From the NCBI GenBank assembly GCA_044222225.1, contig JBGANR010000001.1, positions 186,001 through 250,000 of the forward strand: DNA of 64,000 nucleotides, read 5' to 3'. Source of the DNA: JBGANR01 sp044222225. Its GTDB lineage: Bacteria; Actinomycetota; Actinomycetes; Mycobacteriales; Mycobacteriaceae. Each line of letters begins with the position of its first letter. The first letter of the stretch is position 1. This document shows positions 23,677-32,900 of the stretch, piece after piece. A program made the position numbers and the translations under genes. The notes beneath the pieces are model-generated. The model worked only from the letters and a program-made list of their open reading frames with translations. It was not told the DNA's origin and made no database searches.

Positions 23677-25272
23677 TCACCGGCCGCACAGGGCCGATTC
23701 CTCCGGTGCGGCCACGCGCCACAGCCCGATGCTGCCGGATGATGTGCGAAGCCGGATCCGGCGCGGATCGTCCTTATCCGCGACGATCGCGACATCGGCA
23801 TCGGCTTCGGAGGTGCCCAGGACGGTTGTTCCGGGTGGGCAGGGCTCGACGGTGGCCGCGTCGAAGACGGCGAGGTCCGTACCGGCGACGACTGCGACGC
23901 CGGGGGCGTCGACGTCGAGCGCGGCCGGGTGACCGATGCCGGCCGCGAAGGAGAACCACCGGTCGGGATCGGGAGTGCGGACCGTGATCGTGGCACCGAC
24001 GGCCAGCGCCCGAAGCACGACGAGCCGCAGGACCTCCGGCACTGAGACGGTGACGACGTCGACGCCGGGACCGAACAGCCGCACCGCGATCGGGCGGCCG
24101 TCGTCGTCGGCGCCGATGAGAAGGCCGGTTCCCATCGTCGGGACGGTCACATCGGGGAGGGGAACCGACCGTGCAGGCGAGCGTGCGGCCGTCGGCAGGG
24201 TTGAGAGCAGGCCCGCCGCGGGATCCACGATCGGCAGCCCGACGACGTGTTCAGCAGACCCGACATGGCGGATGACGGCTGATGCCGTCGGCCCGGAGCC
24301 CGAGCCGCGGACGTCGATGGCGACGCACGGCGTGGCACCGGCGGCGGCCCACGCGGCGCGGAATATCGAGGGATCGACGAGCGCGTCCGTTCCCTCGTGG
24401 CAATGCACGCCGGACGTCGGGCCTTCCACCGCGGTGGCGAAGGGCAGGCCGTGCAGCAGCCGCGTCGTCGCCTCGCACAGGTCGTCGGCGTCGACGGGCG
24501 TCGTGGCGACGCCGCGGGCCGCGAGCAGATCGCCGAGACGCCGCGTCGCGACGGCGACCGTCCTCAACGCTCCCGCAGGCCCGCCGCCGCGGCGGCGGAC
24601 AGCGTCGTCACATGTTGCCGGACGCAGCCGGAGCACGAGGATCGTCGTTCGGACGGCGACGGCGGGCAGCGGACCGAGCACGGCGCGGTAGGCGGCGACG
24701 GCGGTCGGCGGTCCGGGTGGCATCGCGGTACCCATGACCGCGATCGACTCGAGGGACACGTCGAAGAGGTCGAGCCCTCGAGCGAGATCGCCGAGGCGGA
24801 GCGGGCCCTCGCCGGTGAGATCCGGGCCGCCGATGACCGCCGCGGCCGGGCGCGGCGCGTCGATCCGCAGTGCGGTGACGAGAACGTCGCCGTCGATGCG
24901 GACGCCGACCGCCCCGCCGTCCGGCAGCGGCACGTCGAAGGGTACGGCGGGCTCGATCGCGGTGGCCGGCGAACGGCCGCGGCGACGGACGACGGAGATC
25001 CCGAGGGCGATCGCACCGACGGCGAGCAGCGCGCCCGCCCACCAGGGGCCGCCGAGCGACCACGCCGCGAGAGCGCCGAGCAGGGTGACGAATTGAACGG
25101 CCGGTACGACTTCGGCGCCGTCGACCGCGGTGTTGCGACGTGACACGGTCGTCGTGTGGTGCGAGCCGGAGTCTGCGCGACCTGCGCTCGCTGCCGGCGC
25201 GGCATGGCGACCCGCTCTTGCCGAGCGTGGCACCCGAGTGAGACGCGCGCGACGGCGCGACGATGTGACCAT
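23677..25272 (-). CDS. eccE: EccE, type VII secretion membrane protein
   Basis: The 531-residue protein has two N-terminal membrane segments (about residues 55-95, FVTLLGALAAWSLGG and AGALLAVGAIALGISVV) followed by a long soluble domain with LDLFDVSLESIAVMG and AVLGPLPAVAVRTTILVLRL, as in EccE. EccE sits at the edge of the ESX membrane complex. The ATG at 25272 has GGGGG before it. The gene is divergent from eccB. Classical M. tuberculosis ESX-4 has no EccE, while M. abscessus ESX-4 does, so the presence of eccE here groups with the fuller form. Confidence 0.8.
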   Translation of the reverse strand: MVTSSRRRARLTRVPRSARAGRHAAPAASAGRADSGSHHTTTVSRRNTAVDGAEVVPAVQFVTLLGALAAWSLGGPWWAGALLAVGAIALGISVVRRRGRSPATAIEPAVPFDVPLPDGGAVGVRIDGDVLVTALRIDAPRPAAAVIGGPDLTGEGPLRLGDLARGLDLFDVSLESIAVMGTAMPPGPPTAVAAYRAVLGPLPAVAVRTTILVLRLRPATCDDAVRRRGGGPAGALRTVAVATRRLGDLLAARGVATTPVDADDLCEATTRLLHGLPFATAVEGPTSGVHCHEGTDALVDPSIFRAAWAAAGATPCVAIDVRGSGSGPTASAVIRHVGSAEHVVGLPIVDPAAGLLSTLPTAARSPARSVPLPDVTVPTMGTGLLIGADDDGRPIAVRLFGPGVDVVTVSVPEVLRLVVLRALAVGATITVRTPDPDRWFSFAAGIGHPAALDVDAPGVAVVAGTDLAVFDAATVEPCPPGTTVLGTSEADADVAIVADKDDPRRIRLRTSSGSIGLWRVAAPEESALCGR

Positions 25273-25416
25273 GACCGATCCCCCCCGAGGATGTCGGCGC
25301 GCAGCCCCCCGGCGCCGAACTGTGATACGGATTACACTGTACTGATCGTGTCGCCGTCGGGCGGCCGATTCGCCTGTTCCCGGGGAGGGGAGCGGGCATG
25401 GCGAGGGGGGACACTC
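25273..25416. promoter_or_regulatory. Divergent eccE/eccB promoter region
   Basis: This 144-base gap has a locally AT-richer core with TACACT (25333-25338) as a candidate -10 for eccB and an imperfect palindrome TGTGAT-ACGG-ATTACA (25321-25336) that could be an operator. Confidence 0.35.
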
Positions 25417-26853
25417 GTGGGGGTTCGTTTGACGACCCGTGCGCAGGTGAGCGGGTACCGCTTCCTGCTGCGGCGGGTAGAACACGCATTGGTGCGCCGA
25501 GACGCACGGATGCTCGATGACCCGATGCGCGCGCAATCGCGATCACTGCTGGTCGGGACAGTCGTCGCCGTCCTGATCGCGGCCGGATTCGGGGTCTACG
25601 GGCTGATTCGGCCACAGGGCCGGATCGGCGACGCGCCGATCGTCGCCGGTGCCGATCGCGGCGGGCTGTACGTCGACGTAGACGGCACGTTGCATCCGGT
25701 GCCGGACCTGACGTCGGCACGACTCGTCGTCGGCAAGGCCGCGTCGCCGACGCGTGTGGCCGAGTCGGTGCTGGCCCGCCGCCCACGGGGGCCGGCGCTC
25801 GGGATCCTCGGCGCGCCGGCCGACACACCGGGACCGGCGGGCTCCGGCGCTCCGACATGGGCGGCCTGCGACACGCCGGCAGATGCGGCCCCGACCGCCT
25901 CGCGTGCCGTGACGACGACCGTGCTCGCCGCGGCCGTCGACCTGCCTCCTGCGCCCGAGGACGTCGCGGTGCTGGCCGCGCACGGCTCCGACGTCCATCT
26001 ACTGCGGGGCTCGACGCGGGCGCTGGTCCGCCTCGACGATCCGGTCGTCGTCGAAGCGCTCGGGCTCGTCGGCGTGCGACCGCGCCCCGTCAGCGCCGGC
26101 GTTCTCTCGGCGTTCGACGACGTCGGTGAACTCTCACGTCCGACCGCGGAGCGTGGCTCGGTCCGGCTCGGTGCCACGCGGATCGCCGGCGGCGACGTCG
26201 TCGCGACCACCGCGGTCGACGGCTCCCGGTCGTTCTTCGTCGCCCGCGCGGACGGTCTGGCTCCGATCGGACAGGTCGCCGCCGAGGTGGCACTCGCCGC
26301 CGCGAACCAGGCCGCGCCGGTGGAGGCGGCTCTCGCCGACGTCGCGACCGCACGACGGACCGCCGCGCCGGAGCTGGCGGCGTTCCCGCCCCGGCGCGTC
26401 CGGGCTGTCGAGATCGCCGCGTCGCCGGTCGTCTGTTTCGCCTGGCGGGACGGGCCGGTCGGACTCGCCGTCGCGAGCCGGTTGCCGCTGGCCTCGGACC
26501 GTGCGCCCGTCCGGTTGGCGTCCGCCGACGGCGCCGGTCCGGCGACGGACGCCGTCTATGTCACGCCGGGCACCGGTTGGCTCGTGCAGGCCACGGGCTC
26601 CGAGCGGGACAGCCCGCGACGCGTCGGGCTCGCCTATGTCGCCGACACCGGCGTCCGCTATGGATTGCCGGATTCGGCGACGGCCACGATGCTCGGACTT
26701 CGCGACCCTCGGCCCGCACCGTGGGCGGTCCTCGCGCTGTTGCCGAGCGGCCCCGAGTTGAGCCGGGCGAACGCCCTTGTCGCCAGGGACGTCGTCGTAC
26801 CGATCGGAGGTCTCGCGGTCACGCCGTCGAGTGGCGCGGCGCCGCCGGGGTGA
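25417..26853 (+). CDS. eccB: EccB, type VII secretion core protein
   Basis: The 478-residue protein has the EccB start: VGVRLTTRAQVSGYRFLLRR with RRVEHALVRRDARM, then one membrane helix (about residues 48-68, LLVGTVVAVLIAAGFGVYGL) and a large periplasmic domain with RLVVGKAASPTRVAES and two cysteines in WAACDT and VVCFAWRDG. The length matches EccB (about 470-500). EccB anchors the periplasmic side of the ESX complex. The GTG at 25417, preceded by GAGGGGGG, is the start that gives the conserved N-terminus. Confidence 0.93.
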   Translation: MGVRLTTRAQVSGYRFLLRRVEHALVRRDARMLDDPMRAQSRSLLVGTVVAVLIAAGFGVYGLIRPQGRIGDAPIVAGADRGGLYVDVDGTLHPVPDLTSARLVVGKAASPTRVAESVLARRPRGPALGILGAPADTPGPAGSGAPTWAACDTPADAAPTASRAVTTTVLAAAVDLPPAPEDVAVLAAHGSDVHLLRGSTRALVRLDDPVVVEALGLVGVRPRPVSAGVLSAFDDVGELSRPTAERGSVRLGATRIAGGDVVATTAVDGSRSFFVARADGLAPIGQVAAEVALAAANQAAPVEAALADVATARRTAAPELAAFPPRRVRAVEIAASPVVCFAWRDGPVGLAVASRLPLASDRAPVRLASADGAGPATDAVYVTPGTGWLVQATGSERDSPRRVGLAYVADTGVRYGLPDSATATMLGLRDPRPAPWAVLALLPSGPELSRANALVARDVVVPIGGLAVTPSSGAAPPG

Positions 26854-26874
26854 CCGGCGGGCGGGGCTGATACG

Positions 26875-28377
26875 TCAGGGGTGATACGAGGCCGCCGGAT
26901 CGTCTCGGCGCCGCGGCCGCAGCCCCGCGAGACCGGCTGCGGCGAGGACGAGAAGGCAGCCGAGGGCGATGCCGAGTGCCGGCGTGACCGCGCTCGTGTC
27001 GCGTCGGGGACGGGTCGGAGGTTCGGCGATCGGGCGTTCGGCGGCGGCCCGGTCCGTCGTCGGCGCCGTCGTCTGCGTGAGTGCCGCGACCGCGTCGGCG
27101 ACGCCCCATCCTGTGGTCGTCGAATGACCGCCGGGGGAGTGGGCCGAGCCCGTGATCGCGTCGGCGACCTGGCGTGGCGTGGAGTCCGGACGCTCGGCGT
27201 AGAGCAGCGCCGCGAGTCCGGCGATGTATGCGGCGGCGAACGCGGTGCCGTGGATCGGGCCGCCCTGGGCGTCGATGAGACCGCGTCGTCCGGTAGTGGG
27301 GTCCGGCCCGACGACATGTGTGCCCGGAGCGGTGACGCCGATCCACGGTCCGGCGAGGCTCCACGGCTGCGCTGCTCCGGTCACGGCGTCCGCGGCGCCG
27401 ACGACCAGCACGTACGGCGCGAACCAGGCCGGGCTCGCGACGGTCCGCACCGTGTCCCAGCCACCTGCGGCCGGGTGCGCGCCGCCGGCCGCACCGTTCT
27501 GCGCGGCACACCGGTCCGGGGCGACGTCGCCGGCGCCGGTGATGACGAGGCTTCCCCGGCGATACGCATCGGCGACGGCGGCACCGAGTGCGGCGTCTCG
27601 CAACGCGGTGCCGGCGGCGGCGCAGGCGGGTTCGGGGATGAGGACGACGCGGGCGCCGCGGTCGACGGCCGCGACGACCGCCGCAGCGACTGTATCGACG
27701 CCGCCGTATCCGGAGCGCGCGCCCCCGACGGGCGGCGACTCGTCGTCCCGACGGCGTGTACCGGAGGCGCGATGCGCGGCGGAATGGGTGCGGAACGACA
27801 GGATCGCCGCGAGAGGCGCGACTCCGACGAATGCGTCCGTCGGCGACGTCGAGCCCGCCACGATGCCGGCCGCGAGCGTGCCGACGCCGTCGCAGTCGGC
27901 CGGCCCGGCGCCGCGTCCGCCGACGAGATCGCCGCCGGCACGCAGGCCGGGCAACCGGGGGTGCGGGTTGACGCCGGTGCTCAGCACCGCGACGGTCACG
28001 CCGCGGCCGCGACGCGGTGCGAGCCGCCAGGCGTCCGGAACGCGGAGCAGACGCATCCCGGGCGGCGGTACGGCGGGATCGTGGGACGTGCTGCGCGTGG
28101 ACTCGATGCAGGTCACCGATGGATTCGGAGCGGTCGCCCCCGGTGGTTCGGTTCGTGGCCGCGGCAGTGCACCGGGGTCGACGATCGGCGGCGACACCGT
28201 GGTGACGTGCGCGGGCGGCGCGAGGACGGCGGTCACCGCCACGAGGACCGTCACGACGGCGGCCCGGACTACTGCGGCGGCGAGTTCGGCGACGGGGCGC
28301 GGCGGCTGCACGGCGGATTCGAGGCGAGCGCACGCCGGCCCGAGGATGACCATCGGGTGAGCGGGTGGGCGCTTCAC
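26875..28377 (-). CDS. mycP: MycP-type mycosin without catalytic residues (pseudoprotease)
   Basis: The 500-residue protein has a signal-like helix (about 35-57), a subtilisin-fold domain and a C-terminal membrane helix (LGIALGCLLVLAAAGLAGL) followed by RPRRR, as in mycosins. Compared with the family, the Asp motif DTG is STG (VAVLSTGVNPHPRL), the His motif DGHGT is DGVGT (ADCDGVGTLAAG), the Ser motif GTSFA is GTAFA (IHGTAFAAAYIAG) and the oxyanion AGN is GAGD. I checked these codons on the DNA (AGC, GTC, GCG, GAC). The fold is otherwise intact and in frame, so the protein is kept but should not cut peptides. GTGA overlap couples it to eccD. Confidence 0.9.
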   Translation of the reverse strand: MKRPPAHPMVILGPACARLESAVQPPRPVAELAAAVVRAAVVTVLVAVTAVLAPPAHVTTVSPPIVDPGALPRPRTEPPGATAPNPSVTCIESTRSTSHDPAVPPPGMRLLRVPDAWRLAPRRGRGVTVAVLSTGVNPHPRLPGLRAGGDLVGGRGAGPADCDGVGTLAAGIVAGSTSPTDAFVGVAPLAAILSFRTHSAAHRASGTRRRDDESPPVGGARSGYGGVDTVAAAVVAAVDRGARVVLIPEPACAAAGTALRDAALGAAVADAYRRGSLVITGAGDVAPDRCAAQNGAAGGAHPAAGGWDTVRTVASPAWFAPYVLVVGAADAVTGAAQPWSLAGPWIGVTAPGTHVVGPDPTTGRRGLIDAQGGPIHGTAFAAAYIAGLAALLYAERPDSTPRQVADAITGSAHSPGGHSTTTGWGVADAVAALTQTTAPTTDRAAAERPIAEPPTRPRRDTSAVTPALGIALGCLLVLAAAGLAGLRPRRRDDPAASYHP

Positions 28378-29819
28378 GGCAGGTTCCTGACCAGCGCGTA
28401 CAGATCGAGCAGCCACGCGCCGAGCGGGACGAGCAGGCCGATCAGGACGCACTCGCCGATCTCGGCGGCCTTCCTGGCGACCGGTGAGAACGTCGCGGCC
28501 GGAGCGAGGACTCCGCAGCCGTAGCCGACGACGCCGATCGCTGCGGCGATGAGTGCGGCCACGGTCGGTGGCAGCGTTCCGAGTGCGCCGGCGAGCACGA
28601 TCTCGATCAGTGCGAGCGCGAGGCCGACGCCGGCGAGGGTGGCCGTCGTCCTGCGGTCGGCGTAGACGCGTCCGCGCAGCGCGAGCACCGCTGAGACGGC
28701 CAGTGCCAACGCGGGCCGGCGCCAGTCGGTGTCGAGCCACGGGCTCGCGGCGAGTAGAGCGCCGCCGGCGGCCGCGACGCCGGAGCCGATCGCAAGCCCG
28801 CTGAGCAGCCCGGACGCGCGGTCGGCCCGGTCCGCCAGCCCGGCCGTCGCCGGCAGTGCCTGAGCGCCGACGGCACCCACGCCCTCGACGATCGCGGGTT
28901 CGGAGCCGCCCGTCGGATCGACCGGACCGCCGACGACGGGAATCGGCGGCAGCGGCAGCCGGGCGAGCAGGACCGCGGCTCGCGGCGCCGCCGTGACGCC
29001 GGCGACGCCGAGAACCGCCACGGCGACACCGGCCACCGCGGGGTCGAGATGAACGAGGGTGCCCGCGAGGGCTCCGCAGCCGGTGAACACCGCTGCGGTC
29101 ACGACCGCGAGCAGCCACACACCGGCGCCGCTCGTGACGCCGCACGCCCGTCGACCGGCGGCCGCGGCGACGAGTGCGGCGGCCGACGCGGCGAGCAGAT
29201 GCGGCGCACCGAGGGTTCCGGGCGGGACGAGAGCGCCCGCCGCGGCGGCCATCGGAACCGCGGCCCCGGCTGCGGCACCGGCGGATTCGCCGGATGTGAA
29301 TCGCCGGGCGCCGATGGTCGCCACGGCGAGGAGGGCGATCACAGAGCCGGCGGCGATCACCGCCGCAGTGCTCCCACCGCGCCCGGACACCAGGAGCGCC
29401 GCGGTCGCGGTGGCCGCGAGGACGGCGGCCGCGCTGCCGAGCGTGCGGGGCGAGGGACCGTGGGCGTCGGCGGAGGCCTCCCCGATGCGGGCCACTGCGT
29501 CGATGACGTCGTCGAACAACGGTGGCGGTACGGCTTCGTCGGCCCGGCGCAGGAGCAGCAGGTCGCCGTCGGTGATCCCCGCGTCGGCCAGGGTCTGTTC
29601 GGGCGGTACGGGCTGCCCGCCGAGTGCGGTGAGGGTCCACCGCCCCGCCGCCGGAACCTCGTCGGCAGGCCCGTCGCGAATGGTGAGCGCGACGAGCGTC
29701 GGCACGAGCGCCACGCTCGGCACCGTTGTCGGCAGCGTGACGTCGACCTGTCTGCTGTCGGCCACGATGCTCACTCGTGCCAAGGCTTCGGCCTGCTCGA
29801 TCTCTGAAGTCGACGTCAC
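28374..29819 (-). CDS. eccD: EccD, type VII secretion membrane channel component
   Basis: The 481-residue protein has an N-terminal ubiquitin-like domain (about 1-95: VSIVADSRQVDVTLPTTVP, ITDGDLLLLRRADE) followed by around eleven hydrophobic segments. The conserved LARLPLPPIP with VGGPVDPTG lies between membrane segments in the middle. EccD forms most of the inner-membrane rim of the ESX pore. The GTG start follows GGGGAGGAATC. It is divergent from eccC across 128 bases and coupled to mycP downstream. Confidence 0.92.
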   Translation of the reverse strand: MTSTSEIEQAEALARVSIVADSRQVDVTLPTTVPSVALVPTLVALTIRDGPADEVPAAGRWTLTALGGQPVPPEQTLADAGITDGDLLLLRRADEAVPPPLFDDVIDAVARIGEASADAHGPSPRTLGSAAAVLAATATAALLVSGRGGSTAAVIAAGSVIALLAVATIGARRFTSGESAGAAAGAAVPMAAAAGALVPPGTLGAPHLLAASAAALVAAAAGRRACGVTSGAGVWLLAVVTAAVFTGCGALAGTLVHLDPAVAGVAVAVLGVAGVTAAPRAAVLLARLPLPPIPVVGGPVDPTGGSEPAIVEGVGAVGAQALPATAGLADRADRASGLLSGLAIGSGVAAAGGALLAASPWLDTDWRRPALALAVSAVLALRGRVYADRRTTATLAGVGLALALIEIVLAGALGTLPPTVAALIAAAIGVVGYGCGVLAPAATFSPVARKAAEIGECVLIGLLVPLGAWLLDLYALVRNLP

Positions 29820-29947
29820 GATTCCTCCCCAAATCGGCCGTCTGAAAATGTCGCGGGACCCAAACGCCGGTTCGCGACGTCCAAAGAGTAAGGCGAATGC
29901 GAGCTGCGCGCCAGAAAATGAGAAATACGAATTAAGGGGGAATATTC
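29820..29947. promoter_or_regulatory. Divergent eccD/eccC promoter region
   Basis: This gap is clearly more AT-rich than its surroundings, especially 29885-29947 before eccC, and ends in an AAGGGGGAA ribosome site. No clear operator symmetry is visible. Confidence 0.4.
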
Positions 29948-32900
29948 ATGGTTGCTGAGGCTTTCGTTCGACGGCCCCGCGTTCCGGGACCTCGGACGCC
30001 CGGCGGTGAGGTGGACCTCGCGTCGCCGCCGGAAGCGCCGCGTGCCGTGCCGGGAAACGTGCTGGTCAAGATGCTTCCCGCCGTGATGGTGATCGCGGTC
30101 GTGGGGATGGTCGCGCTCATGATCACCGTCGGCGGTCGCGGCATGCTGTCGAACCCGATGATGCTGATGTTCCCGCTGATGATGGTGATGTCGATGGGAG
30201 GGATGCTCGCCGGCGGCGTCGGGCGCGGCGGCGTCAAACGCGCGGCCGAACTCGACGAGGAGCGGAAGGACTTCCTGCGCTACCTCGACAACGTCCGCGC
30301 CGACGTCGGTGGCACCGGGCGGGCGCAGCGGGCGGCGTCGACCTGGACTCATCCGTCGCCCGACACGCTCGTCGCGGTCGCCGGTGGCAGACGCATGTGG
30401 GAGCGGCGACCGAGCGATCACGACTTCGGTCACGCTCGCCTCGGAGTCGGCAGTCAGCGGCTCGCGACGCGGATCATCCCGCCGGAGACGGGCCCGGTCG
30501 ACGAGCTGGATCCGGTCGCGGTGGTCGCCTTGCGCAGATTCGTCCGTACCAATTCGGTCGTGCGTGCGTTGCCGACCGCCGTGTCGCTGCGCGCCTTCCC
30601 GACGCTCGGGCTGGAGGGCCCGAGGCCGGATACACGTGCGCTCGCCCGGGCGATGATCGCCGGCCTCGTGACGTTCCACGGCCCGGACCATCTGCGCGTC
30701 GCCGCCGTCGTCGACGACCTGGAACATCCGCGATGGTCGTGGCTGAAGTGGCTGCCGCATGCCGCACATCCGCGGGAACGCGACGGTGCCGGCGCGGCGC
30801 GGATGCTCTATCGGTCGCTGGCCGAGCTCGAAGACGCGCTCGTGCCGGAGCTCGCCGAGCGTGGCCGCTTCTCCCGCACGGCGCCCGACACCGGAGGACG
30901 GTTCCATCTCGTCGTGATCATCGACGACGGGCGCGTTCTCGGCGACGAACGGCTGGTCGCAGAGGCCGGCACCGACGCGGTGACCGTGCTCGATCTCGGC
31001 GCACCCCGGGACGGGCCCGCGGCACGGCGCGGCCTCGGGCTGGTCGTCGGTGACGGCCGCATCGCGGCCCGCGGCGCCGGCGGTCCAGAGGACTTCGCCG
31101 CGGCGGACGCGATCTCGATCGCCGTCGCCGAGGCGCTCGCGCGCCGACTCGCCCGCTATCGCGTCGCGACGGCGGCGCAGGTCATCAGTCTGGAGCAGGA
31201 TGCGACGCCCGCGGTGCCGTCACTCATGTCGCTGCTGCGCATCGGGGACGCCGCCCGGCTCGATCCGGACATCGTGTGGCGCGGCCGAGCGCCTCGCGAG
31301 CGGCTACGCGTGCCGATCGGAGTCGCACCGACCGGCGCACCCGTCGAACTCGACATCAAGGAGGCCGCCGAGAACGGGATGGGTCCGCACGGGCTCTGCA
31401 TCGGCGCCACCGGGTCGGGCAAGTCGGAGTTTCTCCGGACCCTTGTCGTTGCGCTCCTGGCCACGCATTCGCCCGAGATCCTCAACCTCGTCCTCATCGA
31501 CTTCAAGGGCGGCGCGACCTTCCTCGGACTCGACGCGGCGCCGCACGTCGCGGCCGTCATCACCAATCTCGAGGACGAGTCGGCGATGGTGGACAGGATG
31601 CGGGACGCCCTGGCCGGTGAGATGAACCGCCGTCAGGAGCTGCTTCGTTCGGCGGGCAACTTCTCGGGGGTCACCGATTACGAACGGGCTCGGGCGGCGG
31701 GAGCGCCGCTGGCGCCGTTACCCGCCCTGTTCGTCGTCGTCGACGAGTTCTCCGAGTTGTTGTCGCAGCGGCCGGATCTCGCCGAGCTGTTCGTGATGGT
31801 AGGCAGGCTGGGCCGGTCGCTGCGCATCCATCTGCTGCTCGCGTCGCAGCGATTGGAGGAGGGCAGGCTGCGCGGGCTCGATTCGCACCTGTCCTACCGG
31901 ATCGGGCTCAAGACCTTCTCGGCGACGGAGTCCCGGGCCGTGCTCGGTGTGCCCGATGCGTATCACCTGCCTGCGGTGCCGGGCGCGGCCTTCCTCAAGT
32001 GCGACGCCGGCGAGCCGCAGCGATTCCACACCTGCTACGTCTCCGGGCCGTACGAGCCGCCGGTGCGCGACGGAGGCGCGGCCGCGGCTCGGCAGGCGGG
32101 TGGCGTCCGGGTCTTCACCGCGGGTCCGGTGCCGATGCCGCGTCCGCCCGCCGGGAGTGGTGTGGCGGCCGGGGCTCCGCCCGGGCACGAGCCGCCCGAC
32201 GCCGCGCCCGACGCCGACGGTCCACCATCGGCGATGGGACCGTCGATTCTCGATGTCGTCGTGGCCCGGGTCGCCGATCGCGGCCCGCGGGCACACGAGG
32301 TGTGGTTGCCGCCGCTGGCGTCCTCCCGGCCGCTCGACGAGCTGCTTCCGGACGGTGGGTGGCATCCCGGCGCGATGCCGTTCGGTGAGCTCGTCTTCCC
32401 GCTCGGCGTCGTCGACAGGCCGTACGACCAGCGGCGCGACGTGCTCACGGTGGTGGCCTCCGGAGCCGAGGGCAATGTCGCGATCGTCGGGGGACCGCAG
32501 TCGGGCAAGTCGACGGCGCTTCGGACGCTCGTCGTCGGTGCGGCGGTCACCCACGATCCCGCGCAGGCGCAGTTCTACATTCTCGACTTCGGCGGCGGAG
32601 CGCTCGCCGGCCTCGATCGTCTGCCGCACGTCGGCGGCGTCGCGACGCGCGGCGATCCCGACGGAGTCCGGCGCACGGTCGCCGAAGTGCTCGGCGTGTT
32701 GCGCGAGCGGGAGGTTCGGTTCGCGGCGTGCGGTGTCGCGTCGATGGCGGAGTTCCGCGGTCGGTGCGCCGCCGCCCGCGGCGGGCGAGGGCCGGGCGAT
32801 CCGGTGCTCGACGGTTTCGGTGACGTCTTCCTCATCGTGGACGGCTGGTCGAGCATCCGCAGTGATTTCGACGCGTTGTCCGACGACCTCGAGGCGCTCG

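Noticed and set aside
26875..29832. One 985-residue minus-strand protein spanning mycP and eccD
   Set aside because: The upstream part is the antisense-frame shadow of eccD (Arg/Gly-rich). Mycosin features begin only near 28377, where a GTGA overlap gives a proper start.
30000..30300. Met-rich stretch as a copper-binding module in EccC
   Set aside because: The methionines lie in the two predicted membrane helices and their loop, which are Met/Val-rich in EccC generally; no metal-site pattern is evident.
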